Shown piece by piece: positions 11,026 through 20,398 of a DNA stretch of 64,000 nucleotides; the stretch's first letter is position 1, and the number at the start of each line of letters is the position of its first letter. The translations under genes were made by a program, and so were the position numbers. Source of the DNA: Campylobacter subantarcticus LMG 24377. Its GTDB lineage: Bacteria; Campylobacterota; Campylobacteria; Campylobacterales; Campylobacteraceae. Location of the stretch: assembly GCF_000816305.1 (NCBI RefSeq), contig NZ_CP007773.1, positions 124,001-188,000 on the forward strand, read 5' to 3'. The notes beneath the pieces were generated by a model that was not told where the DNA came from, did not search any database, and was given only the letters and a program-made list of their open reading frames with translations.

Positions 11026-11889
11026 ATGAATAAAAAAATTAGCGTAGCACACTCTCCTGATGCTGATGATATTTTTATGTATATGGCGATTAAATTTGGT
11101 TGGGTGGGAAATGCCTATGAATATGAAAATACAGCCTTAGATATACAAACTCTAAATGAGTTAGCATTGCAAAATATATACGATGTTAGCGCAATATCTT
11201 TTGCGCTTTATCCTTTGATAGCTAGTGAATATGCTTTATTGAAAACTGCTGTAAGTTTTGGCGAAGGTTATGGACCAAAACTCATTAAGAAAAAAGATAA
11301 AAGATTAAAGCCAAATTTTAAGGTTGCTTTAAGTGGTGCACACACTACTAATGCTTTGATTTTTCGTATAAAATATCCACAAGCTAGGATAATCTATAAG
11401 AATTTTTTAGAAATTGAAAAAGCAGTTTTAGAAGGTGAGGTAGATGCTGGAGTGCTGATACATGAAAGTATTTTAGAGTTTGATTCTAGCTTATGCGTAG
11501 AGGCTGAACTTTGGGATATTTGGCAAGAATTAGCAAAAAATGATTTACCTTTACCTTTAGGTGGTATGGCCCTTAGAAGATCTTTACCGATAAATGATGC
11601 TATAGCGGTTGAAAAAGATTTAATCAAAGCAGTAGAAGTAGCCGATCATAATAGAAAAATCTTAGCTTCTATGCTTTTAGAGCGTGATTTGATACGTGTA
11701 GATGTGCAAAAACTTGATGTATATTTAAATCTGTATGCAAATAAAAACTCTATTAACATGAATGATAAGCAGTATAATGCTATAGATAAACTTTTTGAGC
11801 TTGGATTTAATCATGGATTTTATGAGAAATTAATCAAAAGCAAAGATTATCTTATACCTAGTGAGTATGAAGAATTTAGAAATTCTTGA
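11026..11889 (+). CDS. mqnD: 1,4-dihydroxy-6-naphthoate synthase MqnD
   Basis: The product is a periplasmic-binding-protein-like enzyme of the futalosine route to menaquinone, the respiratory quinone of campylobacters. It converts cyclic dehypoxanthinyl futalosine to dihydroxynaphthoate. The N-terminal SVAHSPDADDIFMYMA is the hallmark of MqnD. Further family features are SFALYPLIASEYALLK, GAHTTNALIF and a DLPLPLGGMAL segment near residue 177. The start at 11026 follows TTTAAGGAAAAAA; a longer frame from 10990 lacks such a site and would read into the promoter. The product is 287 residues. It heads a run with fliQ and murB. Confidence 0.92.
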   Translation: MNKKISVAHSPDADDIFMYMAIKFGWVGNAYEYENTALDIQTLNELALQNIYDVSAISFALYPLIASEYALLKTAVSFGEGYGPKLIKKKDKRLKPNFKVALSGAHTTNALIFRIKYPQARIIYKNFLEIEKAVLEGEVDAGVLIHESILEFDSSLCVEAELWDIWQELAKNDLPLPLGGMALRRSLPINDAIAVEKDLIKAVEVADHNRKILASMLLERDLIRVDVQKLDVYLNLYANKNSINMNDKQYNAIDKLFELGFNHGFYEKLIKSKDYLIPSEYEEFRNS

Positions 11890-11915
11890 TAGAATTTGAA
11901 TTTTAAGGAGTAAAT

Positions 11916-12182
11916 ATGGAAAGTACTTTAGTAGCCTTGGGTGTACAAACTTTTAAAATCACACTTATGCTTTCTTTGCCTATGCTTTTAGCAGGGCTTA
12001 TTGCAGGGCTTATAATAAGTATTTTTCAAGCTGTAACACAAATTAACGAAGCTACACTTTCTTTTGTGCCAAAAATTCTACTTGTTGTTGTGGTGATAGT
12101 ATTTTTAATGCCTTGGATGATAAGCTCTATGATTGATTTTACAACGAATATCTTAAATCAAATTCCAAGCTTTATTCGATGA
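11916..12182 (+). CDS. fliQ: Flagellar export gate protein FliQ
   Basis: FliQ is a two-helix inner-membrane subunit of the type III flagellar export gate with FliP and FliR. The 88-residue product has two long hydrophobic helices (about 15-40 and 50-75) separated by QAVTQINEATLSFVPKI, the conserved inter-helix loop. The ATG follows TAAGGAGTAAAT. It overlaps murB by four bases (ATGA). Pairing with mqnD and murB is conserved in the genus as far as I recall and has no functional logic. Confidence 0.95.
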   Translation: MESTLVALGVQTFKITLMLSLPMLLAGLIAGLIISIFQAVTQINEATLSFVPKILLVVVVIVFLMPWMISSMIDFTTNILNQIPSFIR

Positions 12183-12955
12183 TTATCGATTTTTCTAAGT
12201 ATTCTTCTGTGCGTATAGGTGAGAGCTTTGAAGTACAAGTGCTTGAAGAGCTTTGTGAGTTTGATGGTTTTTTGATAGGTGGGGCTAATAATTTACTTGT
12301 TTCGCCAAGACCTAAAAAACTTGGAATTTTGGGGAAAAGCTTTGATTATATTAAAATTTTAGAGCAAAATGAAAAAGGTATGTTTTTAGAGATAGGCTCT
12401 AGTACGAAATCTTTTAAAATGTATCATTTTGCCAAAGAAAACAACCTACAAGGCTTTGAATTTTTAAGAAATATCCCAGGTACTTTGGGTGGAATTTTAA
12501 AAATGAATGCGGGTTTAAAAGATGAGAACATTAGTAAAAACTTAACGAGTGTTTATACTTTTAATCAAGAAATTTTAAAACAAGATATTGCTTTTGCTTA
12601 TAGATTTAACCCTATTAAAGAAGTGATGTTTAGTGCAAAATTTTTTTTAGAATATGGATTTGATATAAACAAAGATGAGCTTTTAAAGAATGCAAGAAAA
12701 AACCAACCCAAAGGTGCTAGTTTTGGGTCTATTTTTAAAAATCCCAAAAACGATCACGCAGGGAGATTGATAGAAGCGGTTGGTCTTAGAGGTTTTAGTA
12801 AAAATGACGCGATGTTTAGTAATGAACATGCAAATTTTTTGATCAATAAAAAACATGCTAGCTTTGATGATGCGATGTTTTTGATAGAGCTAGCTAAAAA
12901 AAGAGTATCGGAAGAATTTGGTATTCTTTTAGAAGAAGAAGTGGCGATCATATAG
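12179..12955 (+). CDS. murB: UDP-N-acetylenolpyruvoylglucosamine reductase
   Basis: MurB reduces the enolpyruvyl group of UDP-GlcNAc-enolpyruvate with NADPH and FAD in peptidoglycan precursor synthesis. The 258-residue protein is the short MurB type. FAD-binding parts are visible as LIGGANNLLVS near 36-46 and FLRNIPGTLGGILKMNAG near 97-114. The catalytic serine lies in PKGASFGSIFKNP near 178-189, and the C-terminal EEV(A)II matches the family's end. It starts inside the fliQ stop. Its 3' end overlaps the convergent gene by eight bases, so no terminator separates them. Confidence 0.95.
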   Translation: MIIDFSKYSSVRIGESFEVQVLEELCEFDGFLIGGANNLLVSPRPKKLGILGKSFDYIKILEQNEKGMFLEIGSSTKSFKMYHFAKENNLQGFEFLRNIPGTLGGILKMNAGLKDENISKNLTSVYTFNQEILKQDIAFAYRFNPIKEVMFSAKFFLEYGFDINKDELLKNARKNQPKGASFGSIFKNPKNDHAGRLIEAVGLRGFSKNDAMFSNEHANFLINKKHASFDDAMFLIELAKKRVSEEFGILLEEEVAII

Positions 12956-13598
12956 TATTTTTAATATCTTCATAAAGAATTTTGGCTATTTCTTGGACTA
13001 ACTCTTCATAAGATTTACTTTTATCGCTAGTGTTAAATCGAGTATCGATAGTAAGTAGTTTATGGTCTTTTAATTTTTTTGTTTTAGCGTTAAAAAGTTT
13101 GTATTCTATGTCGGCTTTGACTTCAAAATTTGAAAAAAGTAAGAAGTTTTGTTGGCTTGCCTGAATGCTTTTTAGATCTAGTAAAATCACAAAATCAGCT
13201 TTTTTAAAACGGTTAAATTCTAAAAAATCATCTGCACTGATAAAGTGTTTGTTTGCTTGTAAAATATTTTGACTATTGATATAAACTTGATTTTCTTTTT
13301 GGCTTAGTAAGGCAAGATGATTTTCTTTGTTAAATAAGGTATTTAAAGCATTTAAGGTGTCTTTTGCCATGGTTTTAGCATCAATTTTTAAATTTGAAAA
13401 ATAAAAATTATATTCTTTTTCATAGCTTGGCACCAAAGCTAAAACATCAATCTGCGATAATCTATCGTAGTTGACATTTTGGTTTAGTTTGATGATGTTA
13501 AAATCATCGTTGTTTTGGAGTTTGATGATTTTTTTATTTGCAAAAGAATTGGCGTAAATGGTGCCAAAAAGACATAAAAATACTAAAAGTATTCTCAT
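12948..13598 (-). CDS. Periplasmic protein of unknown function
   Basis: The 216-residue product has a clear signal peptide (about 1-16, MRILLVFLCLFGTIYA, then NSFANKK) and no lipobox cysteine. The mature part is mixed alpha/beta and ends in a helix (YEELVQEIAKILYEDIKNTI). It recalls the small periplasmic proteins that carry a beta-strand core such as VLALVPSYE and DFVILLDLKS, but I cannot name a family. It shares one base with the stop of the preceding cysQ-like gene, so it is coupled to it. Confidence 0.75.
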   Translation of the reverse strand: MRILLVFLCLFGTIYANSFANKKIIKLQNNDDFNIIKLNQNVNYDRLSQIDVLALVPSYEKEYNFYFSNLKIDAKTMAKDTLNALNTLFNKENHLALLSQKENQVYINSQNILQANKHFISADDFLEFNRFKKADFVILLDLKSIQASQQNFLLFSNFEVKADIEYKLFNAKTKKLKDHKLLTIDTRFNTSDKSKSYEELVQEIAKILYEDIKNTI

Positions 13599-14356
13599 TA
13601 AAAACCTTGTAATTTAAAATCAGTTTTGGCAAAAGCTATAAAACTTGGAAGTTTAAAGTCAGGACGGTTATAGTCTAAAGCTTTTTTATTAAAATCATAT
13701 AAAATACCACCATTTTGTTTGACTAAAAAATCTCCCGCGGCGATATCCCAAGCTTTTGGACCACCAAAACGTGGGTAAATTCCTGCTTTTGCCTCAAGCA
13801 AATACACAAATTTTAAAGCAGAAGAAACCTTAATACCTTCAAGTTGGTTTTGTATGAAAAAGTCTTCGTTATTGTCATGATTTTTAGAGTATAAAGCGAT
13901 GTTTTTAACTTTTTCATATTGCTTTAATTCATGAGATAAAATAGTGTCATTTTTGTAAACTTTTGTGTGAGTGTGCGCATAATAGAATGCATTATTCTCC
14001 ACATCGCCTATGAGTGAAAGCACGGGAGTATTTTTATGGATCAATGCGATTAAAACACAGTATTCCTTGTCTTTTTTAGCATAAGATTTAGTGCCATCGA
14101 GTGGATCTATTAGCCAAAAATACTCTAATTTTTTTCTTTCTTCATAAGAGAGTATATTTTCTTCAGAGCATATGGCTATATCACTTGATGCTAAAATTTC
14201 ACTAATAGCCTCATTGGACTTGATATCAGCTAAGCCAACTGGAGATTCATCTTCTTTAAGCCATAAGGTATTTTTGTCTTTGTATTCAAGTAATACCTTA
14301 GAAGCTTCTTTACCTGCCCTTAGAGCTAATTCTAAAAGTGTGTCTAAATTTTTCAT
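13598..14356 (-). CDS. cysQ: Inositol monophosphatase family, CysQ-type 3'(2'),5'-bisphosphate nucleotidase
   Basis: This 252-residue enzyme belongs to the metal-dependent, lithium-sensitive phosphatases. The metal-binding signature WLIDPLDGTKSYAK lies near 81-94, and the second motif GGPKAWDIAAGDFLV near 198-212. An upstream glutamate is in SEENILSYEE. The most likely substrate is 3'-phosphoadenosine 5'-phosphate from sulfate assimilation; inositol monophosphatase activity is an alternative. The first codon is ATG with a weak leader. It leads a two-gene unit with the periplasmic protein. Confidence 0.88.
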   Translation of the reverse strand: MKNLDTLLELALRAGKEASKVLLEYKDKNTLWLKEDESPVGLADIKSNEAISEILASSDIAICSEENILSYEERKKLEYFWLIDPLDGTKSYAKKDKEYCVLIALIHKNTPVLSLIGDVENNAFYYAHTHTKVYKNDTILSHELKQYEKVKNIALYSKNHDNNEDFFIQNQLEGIKVSSALKFVYLLEAKAGIYPRFGGPKAWDIAAGDFLVKQNGGILYDFNKKALDYNRPDFKLPSFIAFAKTDFKLQGF

Positions 14357-14385
14357 AAAAAAAGTATAGCAGTTTAAGATAAATA

Positions 14386-14410
14386 CTTAGTAGAATTATT
14401 TTCTACTAAG
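14386..14410 (-). terminator. Terminator hairpin at the end of the antiporter gene
   Basis: CTTAGTAGAA (14386-14395) pairs perfectly with TTCTACTAAG (14401-14410) around a five-base loop, overlapping the antiporter stop codon. On the minus strand it is followed by TATTTATCTT. It separates the topA-bioB-antiporter unit from cysQ. Confidence 0.7.
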
Positions 14411-15574
14411 ATTATTGATAAATTTAATCAAGCTAATAGCTAAAATCGCTTCAAGCAAGGCAGTAAGCACTAATCCTGAGTATATATCTTGAGTGATGAT
14501 ATTGGTTTGATAAGAAAGAGTGGCTATGGCAATAAGTAAGGTTAATGGCATTGAGTGGCTTAAACCAAATAAAAAAGTATGTTTTAAACCTAAATTTTTG
14601 AAAAAAACCATAGCGCAAAGTATTCTTAAGGCTATCATAAAAAGTGTAAGAGAAAAAGCGATAATTAAAACTTGCGTATTTAAAAGCATTTGAAGTTTAA
14701 AGCTTGATCCTATATAAATGAAAAATATAGGGATTAAAAAGCCATAGCCAAAACTAGAAAGTTTATGCTCTAGATCTTTTTTGTGATCAAAAAAAGTAGC
14801 TATAAATGAACCTGCGATAAAAGCTCCCAGTGCAACTTCAAGTTTAAAATAAATCATAATCGCAACTATGGCTATAAAAATAGCCATACAAAATCTTATA
14901 TCTTTTTCATTTTGATCTTGCCAAGGCATGAGTATGGTTTTAAGTTGTGGATACCACCAAAATAACACTTCTAGAAATTTAAAGCCAAAAATACAAAGAG
15001 CCAAAAAACCCACCAAGTACAATAAATTTTGAGTAAGCGAGAAAAGATCAGCTCCTTTTCCTAAAAACGCAGCTGCTATGGTAAGTAAAACTATGCTCAC
15101 AACTTCAGCCAAAGTAGCTACTACCATAGATACATTAAGCCACTCACAATTTTTTCCAAAATCCCTATAAAGTGTTGAGAGTAATCCCACACTCATTACA
15201 GGTATGATAATGACAAAAATATAAGAAATATCCACGCTTTCAACCGCTAAAACACTAAAAACATATAAAAGTATGATATAAATCAAAGCTTTATTAAGCA
15301 AGCTTCTTTCTGTATTTAAAAAGGTTTTTAGATTGATCTCCATGCCTGCTATAAACATAAGGTAATAAAACCCTGCATTAGCTAAAAGCTTAAAATTTTC
15401 ACTCTCGCCAATAAAACCTAAAAATCCTATAAAAGAACCAAGCATAATTTCAGTGGCTGAAAGTGGGAGTTTTAAAAATTTAGCAATATAAGGTGAGGTT
15501 AGCAAGCACCCTGCTACGACTAGTAAAATTTTTAAGTCCGTAGCAGCTTGAGCATCAATGACACCCGCTAGCAA
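14396..15574 (-). CDS. CPA2-family cation/proton antiporter
   Basis: The 392-residue protein has about 11 to 12 membrane spans and no C-terminal RCK domain. It is thus a bare Kef/NhaP-like membrane module (Na_H_Exchanger). Conserved features include the early segment LLTSPYIAKFLKLPLSATEIMLG near 23-45 and the helix LEVALGAFIAGSFIATFFDH near 244-263, which matches the Asp/Ala-rich core helix of CPA2 carriers. It probably exchanges Na+ or K+ for protons across the inner membrane. It overlaps the bioB 3' end by 20 bases and is last in the topA-bioB run. Confidence 0.88.
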   Translation of the reverse strand: MLAGVIDAQAATDLKILLVVAGCLLTSPYIAKFLKLPLSATEIMLGSFIGFLGFIGESENFKLLANAGFYYLMFIAGMEINLKTFLNTERSLLNKALIYIILLYVFSVLAVESVDISYIFVIIIPVMSVGLLSTLYRDFGKNCEWLNVSMVVATLAEVVSIVLLTIAAAFLGKGADLFSLTQNLLYLVGFLALCIFGFKFLEVLFWWYPQLKTILMPWQDQNEKDIRFCMAIFIAIVAIMIYFKLEVALGAFIAGSFIATFFDHKKDLEHKLSSFGYGFLIPIFFIYIGSSFKLQMLLNTQVLIIAFSLTLFMIALRILCAMVFFKNLGLKHTFLFGLSHSMPLTLLIAIATLSYQTNIITQDIYSGLVLTALLEAILAISLIKFINNLSRK

Positions 15575-16391
15575 AGCTAAACCCCATTTGTTTTAGTTTT
15601 TGTATATCTTTGCTTGGTTCTTCGCCTTTAGTTGTAAGATAGTCTCCTACTACTATAGCGCTAGCTCCTGCGTCAAAAATTTCATACTGTCTTTCTTTTA
15701 GTACGACTTCTCTACCACCTGCTATCATGATATGTGCATTTGGTAAGTCTTTTTTGGTGTCTTTGATGATATTTAATGCCTCATCAGGATCAAGTAAAGT
15801 TTGTTTGAGTTTTAAATTTTCATTTGGTATGAAAAAATTAATAGGCGAAGAAAAAGGATCAAGTTCTTTTAAGCTAGCTCGAAAACTTTTTCTATCAGCT
15901 TCACTTTCCCCAAGACCATAAATTCCACCACAGCAAAGCATCAAGCCTGCTTCTTTGGCATAAAGATTGGTTTGAAATCTTTGCTCCCAAGTATGTGTAG
16001 AGCAAATATTTGGGAAAAATTCTTTAGAAGTTTCTAGATTATGGTTGTATGAAAAAATTCCTGCTTTTTTTAATTCCTTGAGTTGATCTAAATTGGCTAT
16101 ACCATTACAAGCTATAAGCAAAAGCCCTTCTACTTCTTTTTGTACCGCATGGGCTACTTTACACACATATTCAAGTTTTTCATCATCAAGCCCAGCACCA
16201 GCTGTAACCAAACAAAAACCTAAAGCTTCATTTTTTTTAGCCATTTTAGCTTCTAAAACAATTTGATCTATATCTTTTCTTTTATATTTGTTGATATTTG
16301 TTTTTACATGAGCGCTTTGGGTGCAGTACTTGCAGTCCTCCCCGCACCCTCCACTTGCTATATTAGATATAGCACAAAGCATGATTTGCAT
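15555..16391 (-). CDS. bioB: Biotin synthase
   Basis: BioB is a radical SAM enzyme that inserts sulfur into dethiobiotin. The radical SAM cysteines are at C16, C20 and C23 (CGEDCKYC). Further family features are LVTAGAGLDDEKLEY, YNHNLETS near 116-123, GGIYGLGES and AGGREV near 225-230. At 278 residues it is shorter than E. coli BioB, as in other campylobacters. Its ATG overlaps the TAA of the full-length topA frame as TAATG. That coupling shows where topA should end. Confidence 0.95.
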   Translation of the reverse strand: MQIMLCAISNIASGGCGEDCKYCTQSAHVKTNINKYKRKDIDQIVLEAKMAKKNEALGFCLVTAGAGLDDEKLEYVCKVAHAVQKEVEGLLLIACNGIANLDQLKELKKAGIFSYNHNLETSKEFFPNICSTHTWEQRFQTNLYAKEAGLMLCCGGIYGLGESEADRKSFRASLKELDPFSSPINFFIPNENLKLKQTLLDPDEALNIIKDTKKDLPNAHIMIAGGREVVLKERQYEIFDAGASAIVVGDYLTTKGEEPSKDIQKLKQMGFSFASGCH

Positions 16392-18474
16392 TAAATTTCC
16401 TTTTTGATTTTACATTTTAAACACTCTAAAAACGTGCCTTTTTTCAGTTCTTTGATGATTAAAGTTTCACTACATTCACTGCATTTTTCTTCACTTGGCT
16501 TATATTTGCTTATATAATTACATTTTGGGTAAGCACTACAACCATAAAATTTACCACGCTTAGAAAAACGCTCTACGATCTCGCCTTCTTGACAGCTTGG
16601 ACATTTTACGCCTATGGTGTTGAGTTTTTTCTCGCTTTTTTTTCATTTTGTGTTTCTTGTTTTAAATTTCTTGAATATTTGCATTTTGGAAAGTTTAAAC
16701 AAGCTACAAATTCCCCATATCTTCCTTTTCTTATGGCAAGTTCTCCACCGCAATCAGGACAAGTTTCATCTAGCTTGGTAACTGTTTTTTGGCTTTTGAT
16801 ATTTCTCTTGCCCTCATCGATTTTTCTCATAAAAGGAAAATAAAATTCTCGTAAAACTTCTTGCCAATCCATCTTACCTTCTGCAATAATGTCAAGTGTG
16901 TCTTCCATTTTGGAGGTAAAATCACTATCTACGATATCGCTAAAATTTTGTTCTAATACTTCTGTGACAACAAAGGCTATTTCATTAGGTATGATTTGCT
17001 TTTTATCTATATATACATACTCTCTTGCACTCAGTAAAGAGATAGTGGGAGCATAAGTAGAGGGGCGTCCTATACCAAGATTTTCTAGCTTTTTAACAAG
17101 TCCAGCTTCAGAGTATCTTGAAGGTGGTTCGGTAAAGTGTGAGTTGAGTTCTATAGTTTGGATATTTAGTGTATCTTCTAGTTTTAAATTAGGCAAGATT
17201 TTGTCTTTATCCATATCTCCATAAATTTTATAATGACCATCAAATAAAATTTTTCTACCACTTATTTTAAAACTTGCTTCGCTTGATCTCGCATACACAT
17301 TTTGAGTTTGAGAGATGGCAGGGTTCATTTGTGAAGCCAAAAAACGATTGTAGATCAAAGTATATAATCTTGCTTCATCTTTTTCTAAAAATTCATTTGC
17401 AAGCTTTGGAGTAAAGCTTAGATTGGTTGGTCTTATGGCTTCATGGGCTTCTTGGGCGCCTTTGCTTTTGGTGGTATAGATATTTGCTTTGCTTGGTAGG
17501 TATTCTTTACCAAATTCATTTTGAATGAGCTTTCTTACTTCTTCTAAGGCTTCTTTTGCGATATTTAAACTATCAGTTCTCATATAAGTGATCACACCCA
17601 TGATACCTTGATGCGTTTTTACACCTTCATAAAGTTTTTGAGCGATCATCATAGTTTTTTTAGGGTTAAATCCTAAACGATTACTTGCGCTTTGCTGTAA
17701 TGTTGAGGTCATAAAAGGTGCTTGAGGAGCTATTTTTCTATCTTTACTTTCTATGTTTTTGACCTTAAAATTTGCATTTTTACAAGCATTAAAGATTAAT
17801 TTTGCCCTGTCTTCGTTAGTTAGACTTAGCTTTTCTATCTTTTGGTTTTGAAATTCAACTAGTTCTGCTTGTAAGTCTTTTTCAAAAACCATATCAATAC
17901 TAAAGTATTTTAAAGGAATAAAAGCTTTGATTTCTCTTTCTCTATCGACGATGATTTTTAAAGCTGCACTTTGCACACGTCCTGCGCTTAGGCCTTTTTG
18001 AATTTTTTGATTGAGTAAGGGGCTAAGTTTGTAGCCTACGATACGATCAAGCAAGCGTCTAGTTTGCTGGGCGTTGACGCTGTTTATGTTTAAAGATCTT
18101 GGGTTTTTTAAAGCGTTTTCGATAGCACTTTTGGTGATTTCATGAAAAACTATGCGTGGCAAAGTGCTTTCATCTTTATTAATAGCTTTGGCTATATGAT
18201 AAGCTATGGCTTCTCCCTCGCGGTCCTCATCGGTTGCAAGGTAGATGGTTTTAGCTTTTTTAGCTTTTTCTTTGAGTTCTTTTACCAAGTTTGAGTGATC
18301 GTTTGAAATTCTATATTCGGGTTTGAAGTTTTCATCTTCTATTTTTATACCAAAGCTAGTTTTAGGTAGATCTCTAATGTGCCCTTTGGAGGCGATGACT
18401 TCGTAGTCTTTACCTAAAAAATTACCTATGGTTTTAGCTTTGGCAGGCGATTCTACTATGATTAAATTTTTCAT
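16391..18474 (-). CDS. topA: DNA topoisomerase I, frame broken at an A8 run
   Basis: TopA relaxes negative supercoils. The N-terminus has the TOPRIM domain (IVESPAKAKTIGNFLG; YLATDEDREGEAIAYH), and the active-site tyrosine is in ITYMRTDSLN near residue 300. A four-cysteine ribbon lies near 575-602. The uninterrupted frame stops after 620 residues at 16612 (ending KKARKNSTP). The -1 frame then carries on without a stop for about 80 codons to 16391 and encodes two more ribbons (CPSC...CSAYPKC; CSEC...CLKC), ending TAATG on bioB. The switch point is GAAAAAAAAGCGAG at 16636-16643, with an A_AAA_AAA slippery heptamer. One extra A, or a -1 slip, gives about 694 residues, close to the C. jejuni length. 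Confidence 0.9.
16636..16643 (-). repeat. A8 homopolymer at the topA frame junction
   Basis: Eight consecutive A on the topA sense strand lie exactly where the coding frame changes from the catalytic part to the zinc-ribbon part. An A9 would restore one continuous frame. Polymerase slippage, ribosomal frameshifting and a sequencing error are all possible at such a run. Confidence 0.8.
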
Positions 18475-18602
18475 TATTTTCCTTATATAGGATTAAATTA
18501 GTAAAAGTGTATAAAAAAAAGTTAAATTTTTTGCTTAGAAGGATTTTTAAATCAAATATATTTAATGCTATAATTTTTATATTTATAATCATAGGAATAA
18601 AA

Positions 18603-20324
18603 ATGTTTTTGCAAAAAAATTTACAAGCATTGGAATTTACCAACAAACCTTTGCAAGAAAAAATCGCTTCTTTAAAAGAAGAAAGTTTTATCGATATATT
18701 TCCAAGTCAAACTCCGGTTGTACCTTCTAGAGAGGATTTGCTTAAACCTAACATATTTTTTTGTGGTATAGGTGAGGGTTTGTTTTTAAAAAAATTGATC
18801 AATAAGCATATTTTTATTTTTGATAAAGCTGAGTTTTTTGCTAATGTTTTGACTAAGATGGATTTAAGTCAAGAGCTTTCAAGCGGAAAAATATATCTTT
18901 GTGATGTGGAAGAAAAAAGATTAGAGGAATATCTTGTTTTGCTTTTTTCTCAAAAAGACTGCTTTGAGTATTTGGGTTTATTTAAGCTTTTACCATATAG
19001 TGAGTGTTATGAACAAAGTCCGATATTTGATTTTGCTTATCAAAAGTCTTTGAGTGTTATAAAAAGAGTAGTAGGGAATGTTGATACTAGTTTTACCATG
19101 GATGTTAAAATTTATAAGCAGTTTTTATTTAATATTCCTTGTGTGTTAGAAAATACTCCTTTTCAAAGATTTATTTATGAAAATAAAGGGAAAAATAAAA
19201 GCGTCATTGTGGTGTGTGCTGGACCTTCTTTAAACAAACAACTTGATCTTTTAAAGGCTTATCAAGATGATTATGTGATATTTGCTTTAGATGCTACTTA
19301 TAAGACTTTGCTTAAAAATGAAATATATCCAGATTTTGTTTTTTCTATGGATATTTATGATAAATGTATTTGTTTTTATGAAAATTTACCATCAAGTAAA
19401 AAAGAACCAATTTATATCGCGAGTTCTGCTATGCATGAAAAACTAATGCATTTTTTTAAAACAAAAGTTAATAAAATTTTTACAATACAAAATTTAGATT
19501 ATCAACAAAAATTTAATCTAAATGATTTTGGCTATTTGGATATAGGTGTTAATGTAGCACATTTTGCATATAGTTTCGCTATAGTTTTAGGTTTTTCTAA
19601 TGTCATCATGATAGGTCAAGATTTAGCTTTTAACGAAATGGGTAATTCTCACGCAGATACTAGTGTTTTTACTTTTCATGATGTAGAAGCAGCTGAGCAT
19701 ACAGCTGCAAAGCTTGAAGTGTTAGCTTATGGTAGATCAGCTTTTGTGCAAACTCATATAGGTTGGGATGAGTTTCGAAAGAGACTTGAAGTGTTATTTC
19801 TTTCTCATCCTCATGTGAAATTTTATAATGCCACAGAAGGAGGATCCTTTATCGACTATACTATAGAAAAACCTTTTGGAGAGGTTTTGGAGCTATTAAA
19901 AGATAGTAAAAAAGATTATATTTTGCCTAATGCTTTAAGTTTCAATAGACAAAAAAAATTACTAGCAAAAACACTAGAAATTTTACAAAAAGATCATTTA
20001 GAACTAAGCACTTTACATGAAGATGCTAAGAAAATTTTAAATATTTTAGAGCAACATCAAACGCAAACAACTCTTCATGAAGAGTTGTTCAATATCATCA
20101 CTCGGTTTAATCTTTTATTAGATGAGAGCAAAATACTGCAAAGTTTTATGTATAAAGCTTTGTTTTACCATAGAGGGTTTTTTCATACTGGTTTATATGA
20201 AGATTCTCAAAGTGCTTTAGAAAAATATATCAATTTTTTGAAAATTTTTATAGAATTTAGTACTTTAAGTCTTAAAAGTCTTTCACAAGCAATACAAAAA
20301 TATAAAGATTTACTAAAAGTATAA
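18603..20324 (+). CDS. maf: Motility accessory factor (Maf) family protein next to flaA
   Basis: This 573-residue cytoplasmic protein belongs to the Maf/DUF115 family, implicated in adding pseudaminic or legionaminic acid to flagellin. The core KSVIVVCAGPSLNKQLDLL near 200 is the nucleotide-sugar-binding-like loop shared with the four Maf genes downstream. The tail block NATEGGSFIDYTIEKPFGE corresponds to TEGGARIEGSIEKPF in those. It is clearly the most diverged of the five. The start at 18603 follows ATAGGAATAAAA; the longer frame from 18507 adds a hydrophobic stretch with no ribosome site. In C. jejuni pseE (maf5) is adjacent to the flagellin genes, so this is a pseE candidate, by position only. 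Confidence 0.88.
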   Translation: MFLQKNLQALEFTNKPLQEKIASLKEESFIDIFPSQTPVVPSREDLLKPNIFFCGIGEGLFLKKLINKHIFIFDKAEFFANVLTKMDLSQELSSGKIYLCDVEEKRLEEYLVLLFSQKDCFEYLGLFKLLPYSECYEQSPIFDFAYQKSLSVIKRVVGNVDTSFTMDVKIYKQFLFNIPCVLENTPFQRFIYENKGKNKSVIVVCAGPSLNKQLDLLKAYQDDYVIFALDATYKTLLKNEIYPDFVFSMDIYDKCICFYENLPSSKKEPIYIASSAMHEKLMHFFKTKVNKIFTIQNLDYQQKFNLNDFGYLDIGVNVAHFAYSFAIVLGFSNVIMIGQDLAFNEMGNSHADTSVFTFHDVEAAEHTAAKLEVLAYGRSAFVQTHIGWDEFRKRLEVLFLSHPHVKFYNATEGGSFIDYTIEKPFGEVLELLKDSKKDYILPNALSFNRQKKLLAKTLEILQKDHLELSTLHEDAKKILNILEQHQTQTTLHEELFNIITRFNLLLDESKILQSFMYKALFYHRGFFHTGLYEDSQSALEKYINFLKIFIEFSTLSLKSLSQAIQKYKDLLKV

Positions 20325-20348
20325 ATTTTTTTTAATATTATTCGATAT
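20321..20348 (+). promoter_or_regulatory. Sigma-28 (FliA) promoter of flaA
   Basis: CGATAT at 20343-20348 is the Campylobacter FliA -10 element. A TATAAATTTTTTTT stretch starting at 20321 serves as the -35 side. The spacing and the position about 50 bases before the flagellin start match known flaA promoters in the genus. Confidence 0.85.
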
Positions 20349-20357
20349 AGTTTAAAC

Positions 20358-20375
20358 AGCTGCATGGAAGCAGCT
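20358..20375 (+). promoter_or_regulatory. flaA leader hairpin with GGA loop, likely CsrA site
   Basis: AGCTGC (20358-20363) pairs with GCAGCT (20370-20375) around the loop ATGGAA. The loop contains ANGGA, the binding core of CsrA. A second GGA lies in the ribosome site (AAAAGGATTTAAA). In C. jejuni the flaA leader is a main CsrA target controlled by FliW, so this is probably the same element. The flaB leader has no such hairpin. Confidence 0.7.
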
Positions 20376-20398
20376 AAAATTATTTAAAAGGATTTAAA

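Noticed and set aside
16589..16843. 84-codon plus-strand frame over the topA 3' region
   Set aside because: It is antisense to the conserved TopA zinc-ribbon frame and has no ribosome site.
18434..18646. 70-codon minus-strand frame between topA and the first Maf gene
   Set aside because: It overlaps the topA start in another frame and the Maf start, and has no ribosome site or recognisable protein.
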